Positions 1-5,891 of a DNA stretch of 8,027 bases are shown here, one piece after another. This stretch comes from a bacterium ADurb.Bin374. GTDB lineage: Bacteria > Riflebacteria > Ozemobacteria > Ozemobacterales > Ozemobacteraceae. The stretch spans positions 1-8,027 of the forward strand of contig MWAR01000126.1 in assembly GCA_002068715.1 (NCBI GenBank), written 5' to 3'. The translations under genes were made by a program, and so were the position numbers. Every line of letters begins with the position of its first letter. Position 1 is the stretch's first letter. Under the pieces are notes generated by a model. It made no database searches, was not told where the DNA came from, and saw only the letters and a list, made by a program, of their open reading frames with translations.

Positions 1-857
1 AACGCCTGCGACAGAGAGCCGCCGTTCCGCAGGATCTCGCGGGAGGAACTGAACACGTGCCGCACGTCCGGCCTGTCGGCGAACTCGGCGATGACCGTTA
101 CGGCCGCGAGAGGCGGTTTCCCGGTTTCGAGGATGAAGGCGAGGAGACGCAGGCATCTTGCGGCCAGGCGGTTTTCACACATTCTGCCGATCCACGGAAG
201 CCGGCGAAAGGTTTCCCGGGCAAGCCTGATGAAGCCTACGCCGCCGCGGTTCCGCCAGACGGCATACCAGGCGACGAGCAGGCCGACAAGCGGCCAGAAA
301 AGCGGTTCGCAAAACCAGCAGGTGACGCTTTCAAGCATTCGCTGAATGGCCGTTGGGCCAGGCTGCTCATTCCAGCCATCAACCCGTGCCTGTGAGCCGT
401 GCCAGGCCAACAGGAACAGAGAGCCCCAGAAGACCGCGAAAAGTCGCGGGTACGTGATGGCCCAGCAGTCGAACGACGAGCGCCAGTCCTGCTGGAGCCT
501 ATACATGCGACGCAACAGGGCAACCGCGAGATCGAGGCGGCCCGTCGCCTCTCCGATGGAGACGGCGGCGTAGACGAGCTTCGGGCAACCGCACAGGCTC
601 CGGTCGAGCGCGATCGACAGAGGTATGCCGCAAGCCATGGAACGCGACAATCGTGCGGCCAGAACCCGCGTCGAGCCTTTCTCGAAGTGCAGCAAGGCGA
701 TTTCAAGAGCTCTCTGCACGGACACACCCGATCCGACGGACACGTCGATCTGCCACAGCACGTCCATCAACTCGCCTTCCCCGACGTGAAGCGGCGCGAA
801 GAAACCCTGGCAGACAAGGCGGCTCGGACCATCATCCGACACATCGTATCTGTGCAT
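1..857 (-). CDS. GspF/PilC-family type II secretion/type IV pilus inner-membrane platform protein (3' end beyond window)
   Basis: Reading the minus strand from an ATG at 857-855 gives 285 codons with no stop before the window edge, so the C-terminus is missing. Two copies of the T2SSF-domain pattern are visible. The first (about residues 30-130) has an LSRSMACGIPLSIAL segment, then the hallmark IGEATGRLD at 101-109. The second (about 225 onward) has ILETGKPPLAAV and then GGSLSQA at the cut edge. Between them lie two hydrophobic segments, about 132-152 and 186-201, as in GspF/PilC, where domain 1, TM1, TM2 and domain 2 follow in order. Family members sit in the inner membrane and couple the assembly ATPase to pseudopilus or pilus growth. 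A strong ribosome site AGGGAGG (863-869) lies 5 nt before the ATG and decides the start. The N-terminus is shorter than usual and the protein has nine cysteines. It heads its own transcript, with no GspE ATPase gene upstream. Membership of the family is well supported; the exact system is unknown. Confidence 0.8.
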   Translation of the reverse strand, partial: MHRYDVSDDGPSRLVCQGFFAPLHVGEGELMDVLWQIDVSVGSGVSVQRALEIALLHFEKGSTRVLAARLSRSMACGIPLSIALDRSLCGCPKLVYAAVSIGEATGRLDLAVALLRRMYRLQQDWRSSFDCWAITYPRLFAVFWGSLFLLAWHGSQARVDGWNEQPGPTAIQRMLESVTCWFCEPLFWPLVGLLVAWYAVWRNRGGVGFIRLARETFRRLPWIGRMCENRLAARCLRLLAFILETGKPPLAAVTVIAEFADRPDVRHVFSSSREILRNGGSLSQA

Positions 858-862
858 AGGCG

Positions 863-869
863 CCTCCCT
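863..869 (-). promoter_or_regulatory. Ribosome binding site of the GspF-like gene
   Basis: The minus strand reads AGGGAGG, 5 nt upstream of the ATG at 857. It is the strongest Shine-Dalgarno match near this end of the frame and fixes the start of a gene that runs out of the window. Confidence 0.7.
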
Positions 870-900
870 GCGCTGGGGAAGCGCATCTTTCGTGCCACAC

Positions 901-943
901 ACCGGCCGGTTCCAGGAAAACAGCATCCGACAGGCGCTAGCGC
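901..943. repeat. Two perfect 10-bp palindromes in the divergent promoter region
   Basis: ACCGGCCGGT (901-910) and GCGCTAGCGC (934-943) are both perfect palindromes with centres 33 bp apart, roughly three helical turns. They lie upstream of the GspF-like gene, in the region shared with the divergent cyclase gene. They could be operator half-sites for a dimeric regulator. Palindromes of this length are not very rare in GC-rich DNA, so function is only inferred. Confidence 0.3.
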
Positions 944-1003
944 GGGCGGGGTCATCTCCGAGACCGGCGCATCGTGTGCGAAATTCCGCTCATGGGAACC
1001 GCC

Positions 1004-1025
1004 GGAGACCCGGCACTCGGTCTCC
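1004..1025. repeat. Inverted repeat with 7-bp stem upstream of the cyclase gene
   Basis: GGAGACC (1004-1010) and GGTCTCC (1019-1025) are exact reverse complements separated by 8 nt. No run of T follows on either strand, so it does not look like an intrinsic terminator. It lies about 45 bp upstream of the candidate cyclase promoter and could be a regulator site. Confidence 0.35.
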
Positions 1026-1069
1026 ACCGGATGAACCGACACGTATGGCGGGTGGGCATGGACACACGC

Positions 1070-1098
1070 TTGAGAAAAGGAACAGATTCGGTTAAGGT
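1070..1098 (+). promoter_or_regulatory. Weak sigma-70-like promoter candidate for the cyclase gene
   Basis: TTGAGA (1070-1075) is one mismatch from the -35 consensus. It is followed after 17 nt by TAAGGT (1093-1098), which matches the -10 consensus at only three of six positions. Position and spacing fit a promoter for the gene starting at 1130, but the -10 is poor. Confidence 0.25.
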
Positions 1099-1115
1099 GA
1101 GGATACTTCAGGTAG

Positions 1116-1122
1116 AGAGAGG
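1116..1122 (+). promoter_or_regulatory. Ribosome binding site deciding the cyclase start at 1130
   Basis: AGAGAGG lies 7 nt before the ATG at 1130. The in-frame upstream ATG at 974 has no comparable site, so this supports the shorter protein. Confidence 0.6.
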
Positions 1123-1129
1123 TTCATCG

Positions 1130-2770
1130 ATGTCTCAGACGCTTCAGGTCTCCGAGCAGTCCGCCATGGAAAAGGAGCTTCGCCGGCTCAGGCTCAGGGT
1201 GCGGCTCTCCGGCGAGATCGACGCCGTCATCGAAACCTGCCTTCGTGAGAAGAAGAATCTCGAGACGACGATGGCCCAGGTATATGCGTATCTCGACAGG
1301 ATCCTGAAGCCCGCCGCGATGTTTCTCCAGACCCAGAACGAAGAGTTGATCTACACGATCTATTCGCACGGGATCTCATCCGGCGAACTCGAGAGCTCGT
1401 TTTCGGACCTTCTGAACGCCGGTTCAAAAACCATCCAGAGACGTGGAAGCAACGTCTGGTTCGTGATGCCTCTCGACATGGCCGGCGAAAAGATCGGCAC
1501 CTTCGGATTCGCCTTTCCCGCCGGCCACGGCCATGCCGACGACGAGGTGTTCGACTGGCTCGATGCCGCCGCGGAAGAACTCGACAACTACTTTTTCGGC
1601 ATCCAGGAAAGCCGTTACAAGCACATGACGATCATGGAAATCCAGCGCTGCATGAAGTCTCGCCAGCTGAACGAGGCGCTCGACATGGCCGTCAACATAC
1701 TCAGCGACATGGTTCCGATCGAGGAGCTGGTCCTGTTATATATCGACGAGGATCTCGACGGACGAAAAATAGTACAGTATTCGATATATCGCAATTACAA
1801 TAAAGTATTCGATTCCGTCGACAAACCGATGCCGGAACTCGAGGAGCTCATCCAGGCCGGTCTGAACGTGGTCGTCCCGGGCAACACTGATATCGCCAGG
1901 GTTTTCTCGACAACCGGAACGACCGAAACCGTTCTTCTCGACGGTCTGATCGTCGAAACGCTTGTCGGGAAGATACTCATCAGACCTCCCGCCGGATGCG
2001 GCCTGTCCGTCACCAGCCGGGAGATCGTGCAGGTCTTCGCCGAGACGCTTCGCCAGCGCCTGGTGGATTTCAACCGCGAAAAGAACGTGCTCCGGCAGTT
2101 CTTTTCGCCCGAAGTCACACGCCGACTTCTCCGGATCGAGGATTACAAGGAACGCTACCTGTCGCCGCGCAAGGCCGATATCGGCATTCTGTTCGCCGAC
2201 ATCAGCGGGTTCACGAAGATGAGCGAACAGGTGCTCAAGGATCCGCCGCGCATCGCACGCTTCATCGACACCTGGTCGAAGGCCGTCGTCGAGCGGGTGT
2301 TTCCACACAACGGCGTTCTCGACAAGATCGTCGGCGACTGCGTGATCATCCTGTTCGGGCCGCCGTTCTACGATGCGCCGGCCGCCACCCTGGCGAAAAA
2401 CGTCGTCGAGGCGGCAATCGCGATCAGGACATTCACCGACGAGTTCCTCGCTTCACCGGACAATCGCGACATTCAACAGTCGCCATTCTTCAAGGATTTT
2501 GGCGTGGCGATCGGCATCAACTACTGTTCGGCCGACGTCGGTCTCATCGGGCCGAATCAGGATCTGACGGCGTTCAGCAGCGGCATGAACAACACCGCCC
2601 GCCTGCAGGGCCTCGCGAAGCACGGCGAGATTCTGCTGACCCCGTCGGTGAAAGAACAGATCGAAGCGGCCGGCGCCTCTCCCTGGGTCTTCAGCGGCCC
2701 GAACTCGGCTCCGGTCAAGAACGTGAAAGAACCGCTCGTCTACTTCAATCTTGAATCTGGAAACGTCTGA
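1130..2770 (+). CDS. Soluble class III adenylate cyclase with tandem GAF-like sensory domains
   Basis: A 546-residue protein with no signal peptide or membrane segment. Residues about 15-60 are helical and charged. Two GAF-like alpha/beta modules follow, about 27-160 and 165-315. A helical linker with FFSPEVTRRLL (324-334) leads to a C-terminal class III nucleotidyl cyclase domain, about 346-540. Expected catalytic residues are present: metal-binding D357 (in FADISGF) and D403 (in KIVGD), adenine-contacting K399, T480, and the transition-state pair N487 and R491 (in MNNTARL). The Lys/Thr pair is the one seen in CyaC and soluble adenylyl cyclases, so ATP to cAMP is the likely reaction. The ligands of the GAF-like domains are unknown. 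The frame stays open to an ATG at 974, but 1130 is preferred: AGAGAGG (1116-1122) lies 7 nt upstream and the extra 52 residues look like non-coding sequence. A GIY-YIG gene overlaps the 3' end. Residues 211-228 use AT-rich codons unlike the rest. Confidence 0.93.
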   Translation: MSQTLQVSEQSAMEKELRRLRLRVRLSGEIDAVIETCLREKKNLETTMAQVYAYLDRILKPAAMFLQTQNEELIYTIYSHGISSGELESSFSDLLNAGSKTIQRRGSNVWFVMPLDMAGEKIGTFGFAFPAGHGHADDEVFDWLDAAAEELDNYFFGIQESRYKHMTIMEIQRCMKSRQLNEALDMAVNILSDMVPIEELVLLYIDEDLDGRKIVQYSIYRNYNKVFDSVDKPMPELEELIQAGLNVVVPGNTDIARVFSTTGTTETVLLDGLIVETLVGKILIRPPAGCGLSVTSREIVQVFAETLRQRLVDFNREKNVLRQFFSPEVTRRLLRIEDYKERYLSPRKADIGILFADISGFTKMSEQVLKDPPRIARFIDTWSKAVVERVFPHNGVLDKIVGDCVIILFGPPFYDAPAATLAKNVVEAAIAIRTFTDEFLASPDNRDIQQSPFFKDFGVAIGINYCSADVGLIGPNQDLTAFSSGMNNTARLQGLAKHGEILLTPSVKEQIEAAGASPWVFSGPNSAPVKNVKEPLVYFNLESGNV

Positions 2771-3131
2771 AAAGACCTGGCACGTGTACATGCTCGTCTG
2801 CAGGGACGGCAGCATCTACACAGGCGTCACGACCGACGTCGACCGGCGCGTGCGCCAGCACAACGAAGGCACGGGAGCCCGCTACACGCGCTCGCGCAGG
2901 CCGGTGCGGCTCGCGTTCACCGAGCCGTGCGGCGGCCGGGGTGACGCTCTTCGGCGTGAGCTCGCGCTGAAAGCCCTGAATCACGACGAAAAGCGGCTGA
3001 TGATCCTGGCCGCGGCGGCAGAACCGTCGGCATGCCGGAAAACATCCGTTCGTTCAGGCGCTCAGGGCTCGAGACGGACGACGAGACAGGTGAAATCATC
3101 TTCCAGGCCGCGGGTTCCCACGAAGCGCTGA
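2751..3131 (+). CDS. GIY-YIG domain protein, UPF0213/YhbQ-like putative nuclease
   Basis: A 126-residue product. Residues about 9-88 are a compact GIY-YIG domain: HVYMLVC (11-17) supplies the first strand and YTG (23-25) the second half of the signature. R33 and H37 follow in the DRRVRQHNEG stretch, then RYTRSRRPV, and a likely metal-binding E70 in LRRELALK. This is the pattern of the short single-domain UPF0213/YhbQ group, normally about 80-100 residues. Their physiological role is poorly defined; a DNA-nicking or repair role is inferred from the fold. The most plausible start is TTG at 2751, because the next in-frame GTG (2784) would cut the first strand. No Shine-Dalgarno is visible, and the start lies 20 nt inside the cyclase gene, so translation is probably coupled to it. 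The last 35 or so residues have no family match and are partly antisense to the phosphatase gene end. Confidence 0.88.
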   Translation: MNLETSEKTWHVYMLVCRDGSIYTGVTTDVDRRVRQHNEGTGARYTRSRRPVRLAFTEPCGGRGDALRRELALKALNHDEKRLMILAAAAEPSACRKTSVRSGAQGSRRTTRQVKSSSRPRVPTKR

Positions 3132-4816
3132 ACCGCATCGCGAATTGCGGCGACGAGTTCCCCGGCCGTGAGGGGGGCGCCAAGGCGGACCACCTCCTTG
3201 ATCCGTTCGAGGCCGAACATCTCTCCGTCAGGGTTTCGGGCTTCGGTGACGCCGTCCGACAGGAAAACGACGATATCGCCTCTGTGCATCGGGACGGTGG
3301 TGCAGGTGTAATCGAGGCCATCGCCGATTCCCAGGGGGGGCCGGGTGGAGTCGATCGTGAAGAACCGGCTTTCCTCCTGTCGGTACACCAGGACGGGAGG
3401 ATGGCCGCAGTTTACGATCTGGAGGGACTTCTGATGCATGTTCAGCCGCGCGAACACGAGGGTGACGAACGCGTAGAGATTCGCAAGCCGGGCCGCCAGG
3501 TCCCCGTGCACCATGCCCAGGAGCGCCTCGGGCTCGGGCAGACGCCGTCCCTCGCGTGCCAGAAGCCTTGAAAGCGAACGCAGGAACGCGATGCGCGCGG
3601 CGGCACCGATCAGCGCGGCGGGGGTTCCCTTGCCCATGACGTCGCCGATGACAAGATCGTAGATGTGCTCGCGAATCGGGAAAAAGTCGTAAAAATCGCC
3701 GTCGACTTCCATCGAAGGGATCGAGACCGCATCCATGCTGAGCGAAGGCGGGCAGGCAGGGAGTCTGCCGAACAACAGGTTCTGCTGGATCTCGGCGGCG
3801 ACGGCGGCCTCCTGGGCCCGGGCCTTTTCGAGCGCCTCGCGGGCCTGCCGGAGAGAGACTTCGGCCTCCTTGCGCTCGGTGATGATTTGCGCGACGAGCA
3901 TGCCGGCCATGACGGCGGAGTTGCCCGTTCGGACCGGCACGAGCCGCATCTCGATCACCTCGCCAGCATACGAGATTTCCTCGACGACCGTTTCGCCCGC
4001 CAGAGTGCGCCTGCAGAACCCTTCAATGGCTTCCGCTACATCGCCTGGGAAGACTTCTTTCACGATTCTTCCCTCGAGACGCTCGGGAGTCAGGTCCCAG
4101 CGCGCGCCCGCTTCGCCCTCGGCGACGAGGAAACGCGTTTCCCGGTCGAACAGCAGCACCATGCCATTCGGATAATGGCTCGCCAGCAGGCGGTATCTGA
4201 GCTCGCTGCGGCGACGGATCTGTTCGTTGCGCTGCCTGACGATCTCCTGCCGGAACACCGTGCCGCCGATCTCCAGCAGCTGGCGCTCCCAGACGGTCCA
4301 GCGCTTGAGGGCGTTGCGTTCGGAAAAGCCGAGCACAGCCCTCATCCGGCCGTCGAGACGAAGCGGCCACAGGAGATAGCCGCGAAGCATCTTCGGCGGC
4401 CCCTCGAGAACGGCCGCCACGGCTTCCGAGTTTCGCTCGAGCCGTTCGAGAAGCGCGGGATGCTTCTGGAATGCCAGCAGATGGTTCCATTCGGGAAAGG
4501 CGCCGACGTCCTGCGAGCTCACGAGGGCATCGTGGAACTCGGTCAGATGCTCGTCCATGAGCCAGATGAACGCGGAATCGACGCCGATGAAACCGGCGAT
4601 GCGCCTGAGCGCAGCCCTGATGCGGGCTCGGAAACCGAGCATCCGAGAGGCCAGGAGTTCGTCCGAAAGCTGGTCGAGCAGTTCGACGAGAGATTCGAGG
4701 TATTCGAACGACACATCCTCGGGAATGGGCGCGTACACAGGATTGACTGACTTCCGTTTTTCCTGGGAATTCAGCTCCTGTTCATCCAGAACATGAATTC
4801 TGTTCCGGGTTTCCAT
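3062..4816 (-). CDS. GAF-PAS-SpoIIE (PP2C-type) serine/threonine phosphatase
   Basis: A 584-residue cytoplasmic protein. A GAF-like domain (about 40-195) is followed by a PAS domain with its PAC end (about 203-316). A helical linker (about 314-348) ends in the AEIQQNLL motif typical of SpoIIE/RsbU-class phosphatases. The catalytic domain fills about 349-584. Metal-binding and core motifs are present: VDGDFYD (371-377, D374), IGDVMGKG (390-397, D392), NCGHPP (469-474), SDGVTEARN (520-528, D521) and LEDDFTCLVV (571-580, D574). The family dephosphorylates STAS-domain anti-anti-sigma factors or similar substrates in partner-switching pathways. No STAS or kinase gene is in view, so the target is unknown. 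The ATG at 4816 has GAGGTG 7 nt upstream on the minus strand. The 3' end overlaps the converging GIY-YIG gene by 70 bp. The full catalytic set suggests an active enzyme controlled by GAF and PAS inputs. Confidence 0.94.
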   Translation of the reverse strand: METRNRIHVLDEQELNSQEKRKSVNPVYAPIPEDVSFEYLESLVELLDQLSDELLASRMLGFRARIRAALRRIAGFIGVDSAFIWLMDEHLTEFHDALVSSQDVGAFPEWNHLLAFQKHPALLERLERNSEAVAAVLEGPPKMLRGYLLWPLRLDGRMRAVLGFSERNALKRWTVWERQLLEIGGTVFRQEIVRQRNEQIRRRSELRYRLLASHYPNGMVLLFDRETRFLVAEGEAGARWDLTPERLEGRIVKEVFPGDVAEAIEGFCRRTLAGETVVEEISYAGEVIEMRLVPVRTGNSAVMAGMLVAQIITERKEAEVSLRQAREALEKARAQEAAVAAEIQQNLLFGRLPACPPSLSMDAVSIPSMEVDGDFYDFFPIREHIYDLVIGDVMGKGTPAALIGAAARIAFLRSLSRLLAREGRRLPEPEALLGMVHGDLAARLANLYAFVTLVFARLNMHQKSLQIVNCGHPPVLVYRQEESRFFTIDSTRPPLGIGDGLDYTCTTVPMHRGDIVVFLSDGVTEARNPDGEMFGLERIKEVVRLGAPLTAGELVAAIRDAVQRFVGTRGLEDDFTCLVVRLEP

Positions 4817-4823
4817 GCCTCCT

Positions 4824-4829
4824 CACCTC
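4824..4829 (-). promoter_or_regulatory. Ribosome binding site of the SpoIIE-type phosphatase gene
   Basis: The minus strand reads GAGGTG 7 nt before the ATG at 4816. A stronger-looking AGGAGG (4818-4823) lies only 1 nt from the ATG, too close to serve it. GAGGTG is therefore the likely functional site. Confidence 0.5.
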
Positions 4830-4837
4830 TGCCTTCC

Positions 4838-4846
4838 AATATACCA
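4838..4846 (-). promoter_or_regulatory. Extended -10 promoter element of the phosphatase gene
   Basis: On the minus strand TGG is followed directly by TATATT, an extended -10 (TGnTATAAT type) with one mismatch in the hexamer. The predicted transcript start is near 4831, giving a leader of about 15 nt that contains the ribosome site. The expected -35 position (4861-4866) reads TTTCTC, a poor match, as is common when the extended -10 carries recognition. Confidence 0.5.
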
Positions 4847-4851
4847 AGCAA

Positions 4852-4867
4852 GTTTCGTACGAGAAAC
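4852..4867. promoter_or_regulatory. Inverted repeat over the -35 region of the phosphatase promoter
   Basis: GTTTC (4852-4856) and GAAAC (4863-4867) are exact reverse complements around a 6-nt centre. Inside lies an overlapping perfect 8-bp palindrome, TCGTACGA (4855-4862). The repeat covers the position where a -35 element would sit relative to the extended -10, which fits an operator or activator site. The bound regulator is unknown. Confidence 0.4.
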
Positions 4868-4917
4868 GATGCCAAGGCGTACCCTGGGAATCTCTGGCAG
4901 TGTGCGGCTGCTCTTGA

Positions 4918-5045
4918 TTCCAGCATGACAAAAGCCAATCTCGCGTTTCCGCGTGCCATCCCGGTCGTGCCCGATCCTGTCGAAGCGCGGGGGAGTTCCC
5001 GCCCTTCCATATTCTCAGGGCGGAAGGGTGATCGTCATTCTGGAA
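4918..5045. repeat. MITE/REP-like 128-bp intergenic element with imperfect terminal inverted repeats
   Basis: The ends TTCCAGCATGAC (4918-4929) and GTCATTCTGGAA (5034-5045) match as inverted repeats at 11 of 12 positions. The interior can fold: CCGCCC (4999-5004) pairs with GGGCGG (5018-5023), and CCCTTCC (5002-5008) alternatively pairs with GGAAGGG (5022-5028). No convincing coding frame exists inside. This layout fits a non-autonomous mobile element or a dispersed palindromic repeat; copy number elsewhere is unknown. Together with the phosphatase promoter on its left and a terminator on its right, it accounts for most of the 309-bp gap between genes. Confidence 0.5.
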
Positions 5046-5077
5046 AACCTGCGTGACTTCGCATCATTGCGCCGGGG

Positions 5078-5120
5078 AAAAAACGGACGGCGCCGGGGAT
5101 ATTTTCCCACTGGTCCGGCG
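5078..5120 (-). terminator. Probable intrinsic terminator after the isomerase-like gene
   Basis: On the minus strand, a few bases after the stop codon at 5128-5126, CGGAC (5117-5113) pairs with GTCCG (5088-5084). A run of six T (5083-5078) follows directly. The loop contains an inner GGGA/TCCC pairing, and a competing CGCCG/CGGCG stem is also possible. The outer stem is only 5 bp, so strength is uncertain, but the position and T-run fit the end of the three-gene right-hand block. Confidence 0.45.
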
Positions 5121-5125
5121 ACAGC

Positions 5126-5890
5126 TCAGGCGGCCTGCCAGCGCTTCAGGAACAGGTCGCGGGCCAGGGTAATGTAGGCACGTTCCTGGACGAATATTTC
5201 GAGCGTTATCGTTCCGTCATAGACCTTTTTCAGACCGGGGACGAAAGTGTCCCAGTCGATTCGGCCGGTACCAGGCGGGAGATGCTGGTCCTTGGTGCCG
5301 TCGTTGTCGTGGAGATGCACATGGACAAGACGATGTGCGAACGCCTGGGCAAAATCGAGGGGGTTGCGTCGGTTCAGGTTGAAATGGCCGATGTCGAGAT
5401 GGAACCCTAGGTTGGGATGATCGTTCATGAGATGTTCGAGATTTTCACGTGTTTCGTGCGGAGAACCGACCGGCTCGAACATCAGCCCCACGCCGAACTC
5501 CCGCGCTGCCGCTTCGACCTCGTGAAGCGACTCGCTCTGCCACGCCAGTCCTTCTTCCGCCGTGAACATCGATGTCGGCCAGCTTGCATGGATCGTCACC
5601 CAGGGCATGCCGATGCGACCGAACACTTCGAGATAGGTTCTTGCGGTGTCGACGGCCGCCCGCCGCATCTCACGCATGGCAGAGCCAATCGGCAGATACC
5701 AGGCGAGGTGACCGACACACCCGAGGCCGTGTGAATTCAGGGCCGAACGCACGGCGGCCGCATCGACGCACTCGGCCGCGCCTTTGTCCGGCTCGAGAAA
5801 GAGATCGACGAAATCGAAGCCGGCCGATGCGATCCATTGTATTTCTTCGACGATATCACGCCTCGGATGCGTGGGATATCCGAGTTTCAT
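5126..5890 (-). CDS. Sugar-phosphate isomerase/epimerase-like TIM-barrel protein (xylose isomerase-like family)
   Basis: A 254-residue protein of about the usual length for the AP-endonuclease-2/xylose-isomerase-like superfamily. Strands and metal ligands appear in the expected order: an early barrel strand with DFVDLFLEP (26-34), FEP with E139, LDIGH (165-169) with D166 and H169, VHLHDN (191-196) with two histidines, HLPPGTGRIDW (203-213), and TLEIF (229-233) with E231. Such enzymes isomerise or epimerise keto-sugars or inositol derivatives using a divalent metal; the substrate here cannot be told. The frame is open to an ATG at 5986, but that would overlap the sirtuin gene. The ATG at 5890 gives the normal family N-terminus (MKLGYPTHPR), has GGAG 9 nt upstream, and lies one base after the sirtuin stop. 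The two genes are therefore almost certainly co-transcribed and translationally coupled. Confidence 0.87.
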   Translation of the reverse strand: MKLGYPTHPRRDIVEEIQWIASAGFDFVDLFLEPDKGAAECVDAAAVRSALNSHGLGCVGHLAWYLPIGSAMREMRRAAVDTARTYLEVFGRIGMPWVTIHASWPTSMFTAEEGLAWQSESLHEVEAAAREFGVGLMFEPVGSPHETRENLEHLMNDHPNLGFHLDIGHFNLNRRNPLDFAQAFAHRLVHVHLHDNDGTKDQHLPPGTGRIDWDTFVPGLKKVYDGTITLEIFVQERAYITLARDLFLKRWQAA

Positions 5891-5891
5891 G

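Noticed and set aside
968..990. Possible CRP-type site near the cyclase promoter
   Set aside because: A TGTG is present, but the matching TCACA half-site at the right spacing is not.
399..1034. Plus-strand 211-codon open frame
   Set aside because: It is antisense to the GspF-like gene, its translation is low-complexity Arg/Ala/Pro-rich with no domain, and it is typical of shadow frames in GC-rich DNA.
974..1129. Upstream 52-codon extension of the cyclase gene from ATG 974
   Set aside because: There is no ribosome site at 974. The translation resembles non-coding sequence and would cover the inverted repeat and promoter candidate; ATG 1130 has a good site.
1736..2308. Minus-strand 190-codon frame opposite the cyclase gene
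   Set aside because: It is antisense to a clearly conserved coding frame, with no recognisable domain.
3665..4750. Plus-strand 361-codon open frame
   Set aside because: It lies wholly antisense to the SpoIIE-type phosphatase, whose catalytic motifs are unmistakable. The long frame comes from high third-position GC.
4818..4823. AGGAGG as ribosome site for the phosphatase
   Set aside because: Only one base separates it from the ATG, and no alternative start lies at a suitable distance downstream.
4771..5056. Small frames on both strands in the phosphatase upstream gap
   Set aside because: They cross the promoter and the repeat-like element, have no ribosome site and no domain, and are better explained as non-coding.
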